Positions 53,441 through 64,000 of a DNA stretch of 64,000 bases are shown in pieces (the first letter of the stretch is position 1; every line of letters begins with the position of its first letter). The position numbers and the translations under genes were made by a program. The stretch comes from Clostridiaceae bacterium. Its GTDB lineage: Bacteria; Bacillota; Clostridia; Lachnospirales; Lachnospiraceae. The stretch is from assembly GCA_902362725.1 (NCBI GenBank), contig CABIXM010000009.1, positions 62,001-126,000 on the forward strand, given 5' to 3'. The notes below the pieces were generated by a model, which saw only the letters and a list, made by a program, of their open reading frames with translations, had not been told where the DNA came from and did not search any database.

Positions 53441-53441
53441 A

Positions 53442-53630
53442 ATGAGCAACACAAGTGATAAACCGAAGATACCGGATTTGATGGAGGCGGTATTTGACAC
53501 CGGATACAGTGAAAAAATCGAACATATGCTAGTAGTAAGAGGTCTGCAGATTTCTTCTATTACGATGACAGCCTTCCATGTAATCCTGCTGTATATCTGG
53601 AAGCGTACTATAAAAGAATACGAACAGTGA
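53442..53630 (+). pseudogene. Fragment of a membrane-protein gene
   Basis: A 62-residue frame starting one base after the marR fragment stop: MSNTSDKPKIPDLMEAVFDT, GYSEKIEHMLVVRGLQ and a short hydrophobic segment ITMTAFHVILLYIW. It looks like the start of a longer protein that normally follows the regulator, cut where the kinase fragment begins. Family not recognised. Confidence 0.35.
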
Positions 53631-53931
53631 AATCACGGCCGTCCAGGTAAAACTGGTATTGGCCGTGTTCCTGTTCTACATAGTAAATGACGCTCTGCAC
53701 GCCAATCCCATGCCCTTCCCGGGCAGTGACCGGAATACCGTCGGAAAAGACGGGAGGCGTATCGGTGGGATTTTTTTCCAGCATCAACAGATGCCCGGAG
53801 CGTTCAAAGATAGACAGGTAAACACGGCGGTCTTGGCCGGACTGCTTCTGGACGGCATGCATGGCATTTTCCAGAACATTGGAAAGAATGGCGCAGAAGG
53901 TCATTTCCGAACAGGGCAGTTTTTCGAACAT
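53608..53931 (-). pseudogene. C-terminal fragment of a GHKL histidine kinase
   Basis: 107 residues matching closely the last 107 or so residues of the sensor kinase at 60783-62051: CAILSNVLENAMHAV, SGHLLMLEKNPTD, PPVFSDGIPVT, GHGIGVQSVIYYVE and GQYQFYLDGRDF. Only the ATP-binding N and G boxes remain; the membrane sensor and phospho-histidine parts are missing. It is a partial, diverged duplicate. Confidence 0.82.
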
Positions 53932-54188
53932 GGACAGAGAAGGAGACCAATATAGAACTGATGCGGGTAGATAAATACGGCCATGTCCTATTGATCTGGG
54001 ATGAAGTCAGCGAGAACTTCAGCGCATTCTTTTATCAAGAGTAACTTCAAAAGAGGCTGGAGAATAGAGTATGGCAAGAAATGCTTCCGAAGTTAGATTA
54101 CTGGAAAAAATATGATGAACTCAGTGACAATGGGCAGTTTGAAACAGCGCACTCCATTTTATGAAAATTTAATAAATTTCACGAAACC
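53932..54188 (+). other. Gene debris
   Basis: Short open stretches in different frames: ELMRVDKYGHVLLIWDEVSE then NFSAFFYQE (stop at about 54044), and VWQEMLPKLDYWKKYDELSD (stop at about 54164). Each looks coding in composition but has no start signal and no family I recognise. Remains of rearranged genes. Confidence 0.35.
54162..54181. promoter_or_regulatory. Palindrome, possible operator of the glycoside operon
   Basis: TGAAAATTTAATAAATTTCA is an imperfect palindrome about 135 bases before the oxidoreductase gene. RpiR-family regulators bind such A/T-rich dyads, and one is encoded in the operon. Weak evidence. Confidence 0.3.
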
Positions 54189-54189
54189 A

Positions 54190-54242
54190 AAGCCCGCCCG
54201 GACGAATCCTGAAAATAATTTTCAGCTTCGCCGGGCGGGCTT
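54190..54242. terminator. G/C-rich hairpin before the glycoside operon
   Basis: AAGCCCGCCCGG and CCGGGCGGGCTT form a 12-bp perfect stem; an inner CTGAAAA/TTTTCAG stem extends it. Followed by GTGCG, not T, so its role as a terminator is uncertain. Confidence 0.5.
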
Positions 54243-54314
54243 GTGCGTGAGCGCGGGGCAGGGTAAGATAGCCATAAAGCAAACCGAGTTTACGAAAGAA
54301 AGAGAGGAAGAAAC

Positions 54315-56204
54315 GTGTTTGAGCATTTATTTCAGCCGATTACCATCAATGGTATGATTCTGAAAAACCGAATCGTCGCCACGCCAACCGGAGACGACTT
54401 CGAGGAAAAAGCCATGGGCGGCGCGGGTCTGGTCGTGGCGGGACACTGCATCGTGGAGCCCGGACGTTCCAGCTTCGCAAGCGGTGCAGAACCCTGGCCA
54501 TTTGCGAAATATGAGAGAGAAAAGACGCGGGAAAAAGTTCTGAAGATTCATCGGGGCGGCGCGAAAGCATCCATCGAGGTATTCCACGCAGGCCAGGACG
54601 CCAGAACTGTAGACTATGCCAAAGGCCCGTCAGGCTTCATCCGCCCGGACGGCGTCGAGGTAAAAGAAATGGACGAGGCCATGATGCAGGAGACCCTGCA
54701 CTGGTACGCCGAGACAGCCGCAGGCTGTCGGAAAATCGGTTTTGATTCCATCTTCCTGCATTTTGGACACGGCTGGCTTCCGGCCCAGTTTTTGTCCCCC
54801 CATTACAATCATCGTACTGATGAATACGGCGGAAGCATCGAGAACCGCTGTCGGTTCCCGCTTCGAATCCTGGAGACCGTCAGAAAGGCAGTGGGAAAAA
54901 ATTATCCCATCGATATTCGTGTCAGCGCCTACGAGTGGATCGAGGATTCCATCAGCTTTGAGGACGTTATGTACTTCCTGAAAGCGGCGGAGCCCTATGT
55001 GGACACCATACAGATTTCATCCGGTATCGATAAGATTTTCGAGGCCAACATCCACTGCATCACCACGAACATGGAAGAAACCATGCCGAACCTGAAATGG
55101 GCAAAGGAAGCCAGAAAACAGCTTCACGTACCGATTTCCCTGGTCAGCGCCATCACTACGCCGCAGATGGCGGAAGAGATTCTGGCGAAGGGATATGTGG
55201 ATCTGGTAGCCTTTGGCCGCAGCCTGCTGGCGGATCCCTACTGGCCGAAAAAAGCCCAGGAGGGATGTCCCGAGGATATCGTACCCTGCCTGCGCTGCTC
55301 CAACTGTTATCACATTTCCACTGATCACTGGAACGTGGGCTGCTCCGTAAATCCCCGTTATCATAACGAAGCCTTCGTTCCATCTGAGCGAGAGCTTGAA
55401 AAAGCAGAAAAAAGCAAACAGGTAGTCATCCTCGGCGGCGGCCCCGCAGGCATGAAGGCGGCCATCACCGCCAGCGACAGAGGCCACAAGGTTACGCTAA
55501 TTGAAAAGAGCGCAGAACTGGGCGGTATGCTGAAGGTCATTGTCAGAGAAGAGCACAAAGAAGAAGTACAACGCCTGCTGACCTGGTACAAAACCCAGAT
55601 CGCGAAGCGTGAGATAAAGGTGCTTCTGAACACCGAGGCCACCCCGGACATGGTACGGGAAATGAAGCCGGACAGCATCCTCATTGCCCTAGGCGCAGTG
55701 GAGCGCGTGCTTCCGATTCCAGGCATCGACAATCCGAAGGTGCTTCTGGCTACGGATGCCATCACCCATCCGGAGAAGCTGGGCGAAAAGGTAGCTATCC
55801 TGGGCGGCGGCAGCATCGGCTGTGAGATTGCCCTGGGACTGGCCGAGCAGGGAAAAGAGGCTACGGTTATCGAGGTTACAGACACACTGGCAGCCAACGC
55901 TAATTCCCTGTATCGGGAGGCGCTGCGGCAGAAATTCCTGCTTCACGACAACATTCACAGCCTTACCAGATGCGGCTGCACCCGCATTGACGATGAGGAG
56001 ATTCATTATAAAGACGCGGACGGCCAGGAAAAAGTCATTGCCTATGACAATCTGATTCTTTCCACCGGCCTGGTTCCCCAGATAGCCCTGACTGAGAGCT
56101 TCTACGGCATCTGCCGGGACACCATAGCCATCGGCGACTGCATCCGCCCGTCCAGCATCATGAACGCGAACTTTGAAGGTTTCGTAAACGCCTTGAATAT
56201 CTGA
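54315..56204 (+). CDS. NADH:flavin oxidoreductase, Old Yellow Enzyme / 2,4-dienoyl-CoA reductase type
   Basis: 629 residues. N-terminal FMN barrel (FQPITINGMILKNRIV, then HGWLPAQFLSPHYNHRTDEY with GSIENR), an Fe-S cysteine cluster about 325-345 (CLRCSNCYH and GCSVNP), then FAD (GGGPAGMKAA about 373) and NAD(P) (GGGSIGCEIA about 496) domains. Relatives reduce activated C=C bonds in dienoyl-CoA, enoates or bile-acid-like substrates. The start is GTG 54315 with AGAGGA before it. It heads an operon with a beta-glucoside PTS and phospho-beta-glucosidase, so its substrate may be an aglycone freed from a plant glucoside. Confidence 0.9.
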   Translation: MFEHLFQPITINGMILKNRIVATPTGDDFEEKAMGGAGLVVAGHCIVEPGRSSFASGAEPWPFAKYEREKTREKVLKIHRGGAKASIEVFHAGQDARTVDYAKGPSGFIRPDGVEVKEMDEAMMQETLHWYAETAAGCRKIGFDSIFLHFGHGWLPAQFLSPHYNHRTDEYGGSIENRCRFPLRILETVRKAVGKNYPIDIRVSAYEWIEDSISFEDVMYFLKAAEPYVDTIQISSGIDKIFEANIHCITTNMEETMPNLKWAKEARKQLHVPISLVSAITTPQMAEEILAKGYVDLVAFGRSLLADPYWPKKAQEGCPEDIVPCLRCSNCYHISTDHWNVGCSVNPRYHNEAFVPSERELEKAEKSKQVVILGGGPAGMKAAITASDRGHKVTLIEKSAELGGMLKVIVREEHKEEVQRLLTWYKTQIAKREIKVLLNTEATPDMVREMKPDSILIALGAVERVLPIPGIDNPKVLLATDAITHPEKLGEKVAILGGGSIGCEIALGLAEQGKEATVIEVTDTLAANANSLYREALRQKFLLHDNIHSLTRCGCTRIDDEEIHYKDADGQEKVIAYDNLILSTGLVPQIALTESFYGICRDTIAIGDCIRPSSIMNANFEGFVNALNI

Positions 56205-56234
56205 ATGTGATAAAAATAAAAAGGAGATAGACAA

Positions 56235-57620
56235 ATGAAAGACTACAAGAAACTGGTTCAGTCCGTCATCGCCGGAGTCGGCGGGGCTGACAACATCAAC
56301 GACTGTATCCACTGCGCAACGAGACTTCGTTTCTCCCTGAAGGACGGGTCCAAGTTCGACCAGACAGCCCTGAAAGCGGTAGACGGCGTACTGGGAACCC
56401 TGGTAAGCTCCGGCTACTGCCAGGTACTCATCGGAACCCACGTAGGCGACGTTTACGCGGAGCTGATGAACGCGCCGGAGATGAAGGCAAAGGGTCTGAA
56501 GGCCAGCGACGCCATCGACGATCCGGCTACAGCAGGGGATAAGAAGACCGGCCTTCTGGACCGCTTCACCAAGATGATGTCCGACGTGTACGCGCCGTAC
56601 ATCCCGATTCTGGCTACCGGCGGTATCGCGTCCGGCGTTATCGGACTTCTGGCCAATATGGGCGTAGTAGACAGCGCGAGCCTGACCTACCAGACCTTTT
56701 ACGCGATTTTCTATGCGCTGATTTACTTCTTCCCGATTCTGCTGGCGTTTACAGCAGGAAAGCATTTCAAATGTAACCCGTACGTAGCAGTGACACTGGG
56801 CGCGGCCATCATGTATCCGGGCGTGGCAGATCTCCTGGTAACCGGTGAAAAGGCGTCCCTTGTCGGTATCAACTTCACAGCGTACAATTTCAGCGGTTCC
56901 TTTATTCCGATTCTGCTGGCAGTATTCTGTATGAGCTATTTCGAAAAATGGCTGAAGAAGGTTCTTCCCCAGATGACCCAGTTTATTCTGGTTCCGTTTC
57001 TGTGCCTGATCGTGTTTGTACCGCTGACTATCCTGGTATTCGGACCCATTGGCGGCCTGGTTGCAAACGCCATCAACGCGGTATACGGCCTGGTAGGAGC
57101 AAGCAAGATTCTGGTAGGCATCGTATTCGGCGGCTTCTTCTCCCTGGTTATCCTGCTTGGTATGCACTGGGCAGTTACCCCGATTCTGCTTGGTATCATG
57201 GCAGAGCAGGGCTTTGAGCCGGCGCTGGCAGCCGGCGGTATGGGCAACTACGCGGCTCTGGGTATCTGCCTGGCCGTGGCAGTCTTCGCGAAAAACGCAG
57301 GCGATAAGGCCACAGCAGGATCCGCAGCCTTCACCAACGCCCTCTGCGGTATCACAGAGCCGGGTCTCTACGGTATCATCCTGAGAAGTAAATGGCTCCT
57401 GGGCACCATGATTGTATCCGGCGCGGCAGCAGGCCTGATTCTCGGAATCGGCGGCGTGGCGGCGACCAACTTCTCCTTCTCCGGACTTCTGGCCTTCAGC
57501 GGCTGGTTTGGATGCGTAAACTTCCCCATGTACTGCGTAGGCATCGTGGCAGCCATCGCCCTTGGTTTCATTCTGACTGCGGTACTGCTGAAGAGCGGTA
57601 AGGTAAACGAGTATAACTAA
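56235..57620 (+). CDS. PTS beta-glucoside-type EIIBC permease
   Basis: 461 residues that import and phosphorylate a beta-glucoside. EIIB domain at the N-terminus with the phosphorylated cysteine in HCATRLRF (about residue 27) and VDGVLGTLVSSGYCQVLIG; EIIC membrane domain from about 105 (MMSDVYAPYIPILATGGIAS) through GITEPGLYGI. The EIIA domain found at the C-terminus of BglF is missing, so an EIIA from elsewhere must serve it. AAGGAG precedes the ATG. Confidence 0.93.
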   Translation: MKDYKKLVQSVIAGVGGADNINDCIHCATRLRFSLKDGSKFDQTALKAVDGVLGTLVSSGYCQVLIGTHVGDVYAELMNAPEMKAKGLKASDAIDDPATAGDKKTGLLDRFTKMMSDVYAPYIPILATGGIASGVIGLLANMGVVDSASLTYQTFYAIFYALIYFFPILLAFTAGKHFKCNPYVAVTLGAAIMYPGVADLLVTGEKASLVGINFTAYNFSGSFIPILLAVFCMSYFEKWLKKVLPQMTQFILVPFLCLIVFVPLTILVFGPIGGLVANAINAVYGLVGASKILVGIVFGGFFSLVILLGMHWAVTPILLGIMAEQGFEPALAAGGMGNYAALGICLAVAVFAKNAGDKATAGSAAFTNALCGITEPGLYGIILRSKWLLGTMIVSGAAAGLILGIGGVAATNFSFSGLLAFSGWFGCVNFPMYCVGIVAAIALGFILTAVLLKSGKVNEYN

Positions 57621-57651
57621 ATATAGAAACCCATAAGATAAGATTCTCCCC

Positions 57652-57680
57652 TTTCCATGGAAAATGATTTTTGCTAAAAT
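57652..57680 (+). promoter_or_regulatory. Possible internal promoter with palindrome before rpiR
   Basis: TTTCCA, 17 bases, TAAAAT (57675-57680, preceded by TGC). The -35 area is the palindrome TTTCCATGGAAA (57652-57663), a candidate site for the regulator. Only 26 bases before the rpiR start. Confidence 0.4.
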
Positions 57681-57705
57681 AGATCAAAAGGATGGGGGAG
57701 AACTT

Positions 57706-58605
57706 ATGATCATAGAAAAACTTATGAGACAGACGGATTTCACCGATGTGGAGAAGAGTATCGCGGATTATCTGCTGCAGAACGGTTATGAAGTAAAAAA
57801 TATGTCTATTTCAGATCTGGCGAAGAGGACCTATTCTTCACCGGCCACCATTACCCGATTTTGCAGAAAACTGGATCTGGACGGCTATAAAAAGTTCCAG
57901 ATTTTGTTCAATTCCGAGTACGACGCGTTCGCCACGGAAAGCGCTGTGGACGCCAATTATCCGTTTTCCGGAAATGATTCCTTTGAGCAGATAGCCAGAA
58001 AGTTAGCGAAACTTAACTCGGATACCATCAGTAAAACCATTTCCGGCTTCGATTACAATCAGTTCCGCCGGATTGTACGGCGCATCAGCCAGTCCGATAT
58101 GGTCAATATCTTCAGTGTGGGAACTTCCGCCACGGTGGCCATGGATTTCCAGCAAAAAATGTTGCGGTTCGGCCATATCGTAAATCTGAGCCTGAGCTCC
58201 TGCTTTCTGCCGGGCTACGCTTTGGCCGGAACGGAACGCACGGTCAATCTGGTGATTTCCCAGTCCGGGGAGAATCGGGACGTGGTGGAAAGTCTCCGGC
58301 TTCTGAAGAAGCGGAAGGCCTACTGCGTGGGTATCACAGCCACGCCGGACAGCACGGTGGCCCGGATGTGCCAGGAGGTAATCCTGGTGGAACTGGAGGA
58401 AGAACGCTCTTACACGGCCAAGATCGATACCTTCGCGGTGTACAGCGCCTTTCATTTCGTATTGGACTGCCTGTTTTCATTCCTGTACAAGATGGATTAC
58501 GAGGAAAATGAGAAGCTGACCCGGGAAAAGGCGTCGATTATCTATGAAGAGAACGAAAAACTGATCAAGAAAAATCCCGATTTCATAAGCAGTGAAAAGC
58601 GATAA
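57706..58605 (+). CDS. RpiR/MurR family transcriptional regulator
   Basis: 299 residues. N-terminal helix-turn-helix (VEKSIADYLLQNGYEVKNMS, then AKRTYSSPATITRFCRKLDL) and C-terminal SIS sugar-phosphate-binding domain (VNIFSVGTSATVAMDFQQKM; NLVISQSGENRDVVESLRLL). It would sense a phosphosugar such as the 6-phospho-beta-glucoside made by the adjacent permease. ATG 57706 follows GGGGGAG; the frame is open upstream. GH1 follows after 12 bases. Confidence 0.9.
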   Translation: MIIEKLMRQTDFTDVEKSIADYLLQNGYEVKNMSISDLAKRTYSSPATITRFCRKLDLDGYKKFQILFNSEYDAFATESAVDANYPFSGNDSFEQIARKLAKLNSDTISKTISGFDYNQFRRIVRRISQSDMVNIFSVGTSATVAMDFQQKMLRFGHIVNLSLSSCFLPGYALAGTERTVNLVISQSGENRDVVESLRLLKKRKAYCVGITATPDSTVARMCQEVILVELEEERSYTAKIDTFAVYSAFHFVLDCLFSFLYKMDYEENEKLTREKASIIYEENEKLIKKNPDFISSEKR

Positions 58606-60770
<2,165 letters not shown>

Positions 60771-60782
60771 ATAAAACTCCCC

Positions 60783-62051
60783 TTACAGAATGATACGGAC
60801 GACAAAGTCCCGGCCTTCCATATAAAACTGGTACTGACCCTGTTCTTTTTCTACATAGTAAATGATACTCTGCACGCCGATACCGTGGTCGCTTTTTTTC
60901 GTAACCGGAACATCATCGGAGAAAACCGGCGGTACATCGGTGGGATTTTTTCCCAGCATCAGCAGATGACCGGATTTTTCGAAAATATTCAGACTGATCT
61001 GACGTCTTTCCTCCGGCAGCTTTTCGACTGCGTACATGGCATTTTCCAGGATATTTGAGAGAATGGCGCAGCAGGTCAGCTCCGGGCAGGGCAGGCTTTC
61101 CGACACCTGAATCTGTGAGTCGAAGGAAATGCCCTTTTCCGAAAATCGGGTGCTGTAGATAGAGAGCACCGAGTTCAGCAACTCATTTTTGCAAAAGGAG
61201 CGGATGACCGTATCGTCATAGTGACGGTTGATTTCCTGGATATATTCCAGGGCACGATCTGTCTTCTGCTGCCGGATGAAGGTCTCAATAGCTGCCAGAT
61301 GATGGCGCATATCGTGCCGGAGAATCGCCAGGCGGTGTTCGCTGACGCGTGTCTGGTCAATCTCGGTACGCAGGCTGTTAAGCTGCATATCCATTAGTTC
61401 TCCGTATTGTTCCGCGCGGTGTTTCATTTCATATTCCCGGAAGTACACCAGAAGAAATACCACATAGGAGAGGCACATGGAAAATGCCAGAAATTCCACG
61501 ATTACCTTACTGCCGGAATACAGCAGTGTGGAAAATTTCGTTGTGGCGTAATCGAAAAGGTAGTAGACCAGCGGCATAGCGCCCAGAATACACAACTCCC
61601 GGTTGGACTTGGAAAAAAGAAGCGCCGTGGTCTGACAGAGGTTCCGGCTCAGGAAGAAGAATACGCTCAGCGTCACCAGAATCCGGCTCAGGTAGTAGAG
61701 CACTTCCGAACCGGACAGGGACAGAAACAGGATACCGATCCAGTTGCTGAACTGACAGCACAGATAGGCAGTCAGAATAGATATGAGCGCAGGCAGCCAG
61801 CGGAACTTATAGTGGAAAACCAGCACCAGCAGCAGAGGGAGATGTACCAGCAGCGGGTAAATGGGATCTGTGTAAGTCTCACCCAGTAGAAGAGTGCAGG
61901 GGATATAGAGCAGCAGGCAAATCAGTCCTACAGACAGGAGCAGCAGGACATTTTTCCGCTCCTGTTTTACGCCCAGGAAAAAGGCCGACAAAAGGATGCC
62001 GAACAGCATGGTGGTAATGTGATGCGTAAGTGTCAGAGCCTGAAGCAGCAT
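60783..62051 (-). CDS. GHKL-domain sensor histidine kinase (AgrC-like)
   Basis: 422 residues. About six membrane helices in the first 185 residues, then a cytosolic helix and the phospho-histidine box HRLAILRHDMRHHLAAIETF, and a GHKL ATPase with N box CCAILSNILENAMYAV and G box DHGIGVQSIIYYVE. AgrC-like membrane sensors often detect peptides, but no peptide gene is seen next to it. AGGAGG precedes the ATG. A partial duplicate of its C-terminus lies at 53608-53931. Confidence 0.92.
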   Translation of the reverse strand: MLLQALTLTHHITTMLFGILLSAFFLGVKQERKNVLLLLSVGLICLLLYIPCTLLLGETYTDPIYPLLVHLPLLLVLVFHYKFRWLPALISILTAYLCCQFSNWIGILFLSLSGSEVLYYLSRILVTLSVFFFLSRNLCQTTALLFSKSNRELCILGAMPLVYYLFDYATTKFSTLLYSGSKVIVEFLAFSMCLSYVVFLLVYFREYEMKHRAEQYGELMDMQLNSLRTEIDQTRVSEHRLAILRHDMRHHLAAIETFIRQQKTDRALEYIQEINRHYDDTVIRSFCKNELLNSVLSIYSTRFSEKGISFDSQIQVSESLPCPELTCCAILSNILENAMYAVEKLPEERRQISLNIFEKSGHLLMLGKNPTDVPPVFSDDVPVTKKSDHGIGVQSIIYYVEKEQGQYQFYMEGRDFVVRIIL

Positions 62052-62094
62052 GATGGAAATCCTCCTGTGTATGGATAAAAATCATATTATTTCT

Positions 62095-62123
62095 ATTATA
62101 TGGGATTTTCGGAAGTAAAGCAA
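62095..62123 (-). promoter_or_regulatory. Promoter of the sensor-regulator operon
   Basis: On the minus strand: TTGCTT (62118-62123), 17 bases, perfect TATAAT (62095-62100), about 45 bases before the kinase start. Confidence 0.65.
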
Positions 62124-62242
62124 ATGCAGAAATTACTGTTCACGCCGTATATGTGCAATTCGCGCCAAAATGTAATATTAAAAATTATTTTATGTTAAAA
62201 TATGGGTAATGCAATTTTAAAATCACACAAAGGAGCGGGGAT

Positions 62243-64000
62243 ATGAGAAAATACTTACGAGGAAACAGCGGAATGCGCTTTCTGGCGATTCTGGCGGCGG
62301 TGGCACTGACGCTTGGAAGCGTAGACGTGACAGCGCTGGCGTCGGCGGCAGGACAGAACGCGGCGGAGCAGACAGCCGTGGAGCCGGAGGATACAGAAGG
62401 CCGGGCGGCTGTGTCCGGAGAGACCGAAGGACAGGACGAACCGGAGAACGATGGAGAGCAGCCGGGCGGGAATGAAAATACAAAGCCAGGCTCTGCTCCG
62501 AAGCAGAATACGGACGCTCCGGAGGGTAACGAGACACCGGCAGATCCGGAAGGAACGGGCGAGACATCGGCAGACCCGGAAGGAACGGACGAGACTTCCG
62601 GGGAGCAGAAGGATGAATTGGAGACCCGGGAGGCGGATATTGCTATCTACGGAAGTACACAGGCAGAAAGCGGGAAGCTGGCTTATCTGGATCCGACGGT
62701 GTTAAGACCGGGTGGAGACGGAAGGTGGAGCAGCGACAACGGCAATCTGCTCTGGTTTGGCAAGGAGAAAGACGGAACCCCGATGCAGTATCGGATTCTG
62801 TCTTCGACGAATGTATTCAGCACAGATGCGTAAAATGGCGGGCTGCTGCTGAACAGTGTTAAGAAGTATGAGACGAAAAACTGGTGGGGATATGGTTTCG
62901 ATAATACGGCAGACTTGACGAGTCAGGAATCAGAAGCGATTGCCAGGGCGAAGGAAATAAACGGTTATCTCTATACCACGTTTGTATTCCGGAAGGATCT
63001 GCCATGTACCTGGATCCATCCAAAATCCTGATGGTATCAAAAGCAGGTTCCATGAAATATAGTTCAGATCCTAAGCTTCATGCGATTAGCGATGAGCTCT
63101 ATGAGGAAGACAATTGGAAGCTAACCCTGCTGGACGCAGATAAAAGTGTGAAAGATGCGACGCTGACTTGTGCAGAAACCAAAGCGGGTACCGGCCTCAG
63201 GCAGTATCAGATCTCCTGTACCTATAAGGGAAAGGCAGAGGATAAGCTGTCCATCATGGTCACCGATAAAGCTTATAACGCGGAGGGCGCGCAGAGCCTC
63301 TGTTATGGATATGTAAATCCTAAAAATAACAACAATATGTACGAGGTGATTCCGGCGACGGGACAGTCTCCGGATGAGGATGGAACCGGTCAGGGCGATC
63401 TGCGCGTGGATCTGGAGATTACACAGGACGCGCCGATTGCTTCCGGTGGCATCTATAATACAAAGAAGGAGCTGCTGGACGCGCCGGGAATCTTTAGCGA
63501 GGCAGAGAAGGCAGCCATAGCGGAAGGAAAAGAGGCGAAGGTCTGGGTGGAAATCACGAAGACCGATCTGGCAGAGGAAGAGAAGGCTGCCTTTGAACAG
63601 GAAGCGAAGAAGACGGCCGGAGAAAACACAAGGCTTGTATACTTCAGTGCGGAGCTGTTTCGTCAGATAGGCGAGAGCGTGGAACGTATTTCAGAGCCGG
63701 GCGCGAAGATTCGCCTGATTATCCGTATTCCGGACGAGCTTGTGAACACGGACAGCACCATTTCCCGTGAATACTTTATTCTTCGGATGCATGATGGGGA
63801 GCTGACCGTCCTGAATGGAAGCTTCGACAAGGATACGAGGGAATACACCTTCGAGACCGACAAGTTCTCCGATTACGCGATTGTCTGCAAGGACACCAGG
63901 ATTGAGACGAAACTGAATGACAGGAAAAATGACAGCAAGGGCAGCTCTGGCGGATCATCCAAAGCCCCGGTAACCTCCGCCAACACCGGCGACCGGAACC
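62243..64000 (+). pseudogene. Broken gene for a surface protein, running off the right edge
   Basis: Starts at ATG 62243 (AAAGGAG upstream) with a signal peptide (to about residue 36) and an acidic Pro/Glu/Gly/Thr-rich region containing ADPEGTGETS and ADPEGTDETS repeats. The frame stops at TAA 62831, continues in the same frame after it (NGGLLLNSVKKYETKNWWGY) to TGA about 63030, and the rest is found in another frame from about 63004 (MYLDPSKILMVSKAGSMKYS) to the window end, with TSANTGDRN just before the edge, a TGD pattern common near surface-protein C-termini. At least one nonsense and one frameshift lesion. Sequencing error cannot be excluded. Confidence 0.75.

Noticed and set aside
55689..57167. 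A 492-codon minus-strand frame across the oxidoreductase and PTS genes
   Set aside because: It spans two real genes and their junction, and its composition follows theirs in mirror image.

Overview
The window is a chromosomal piece of a Gram-positive anaerobe of the Clostridia, most likely a member of the Lachnospiraceae. The call rests on gene content and order: an Rrf2-nifS-nifU-mnmA cluster, monocistron-like gap/pgk/tpi, pyruvate phosphate dikinase, an era-yqzL-recO cluster, bacterial GlyQS, BspA-type leucine-rich repeats and secreted proteins rich in DUF4430 and cadherin-like repeats. Shine-Dalgarno sites are strong (AGGAGG-like) and sigma-A type promoters are easy to see. No rRNA, tRNA or CRISPR array was recognised.

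Layout. 1-22,300 is a conserved core: a truncated flippase gene (1-1039, minus), Fe-S assembly and tRNA thiolation (1167-4652), a PHP phosphatase (4815-5615, minus), glycolysis (gap, pgk, tpiA), a BirA-controlled biotin transporter, the general PTS proteins EI and HPr, an M16C peptidase, era, yqzL, recO, a lipoprotein, glyQS and ppdK. From 22,300 to 24,230 lies an accessory strip with two toxin-antitoxin modules (AbiE and RelB type) in which the antitoxin is intact but the toxin is internally deleted.

24,223-44,524 is the most interesting part. A tyrosine recombinase gene and an outward-reading promoter are enclosed by 25-bp perfect inverted repeats (24268-24292 and 25681-25705), the layout of a self-contained invertible DNA switch. 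The promoter points across the right repeat into a cobalamin riboswitch (25772-25935) with its terminator, a second terminator, and then an 11-gene run: DUF4430 (transcobalamin C-terminal-like) lipoprotein, EcfT, a fused two-domain EcfA, a CbrT-like substrate-binding S component, a MacB-like ATPase/permease pair with two membrane-anchored accessory proteins, and three large secreted proteins, one with a second DUF4430-like domain and one with an apparent alpha/alpha toroid. I read this as a phase-variable, B12-repressed corrinoid capture and import system, in which the two folds of human intrinsic factor/transcobalamin appear as separate polypeptides. Function is inferred from riboswitch and domains, not shown.

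44,600-54,250 is a mixed accessory region: a cytoplasmic leucine-rich repeat protein, a complete PIN/AbrB toxin-antitoxin pair, a TIM-barrel protein, an orphan Phd antitoxin with a toxin remnant, an IS200/IS605 element with frameshifts in both genes, an AAA/DUF4143 ATPase, a MATE exporter, a lipoprotein and a patch of gene fragments including a partial copy of a nearby histidine kinase. 54,315-60,057 is a four-gene operon linking an Old Yellow Enzyme/2,4-dienoyl-CoA reductase family protein to a beta-glucoside PTS permease, an RpiR regulator and a GH1 phospho-beta-glucosidase. 60,054-62,051 (minus) holds a LytTR response regulator and GHKL sensor kinase, and the window ends in a broken gene for a surface protein.
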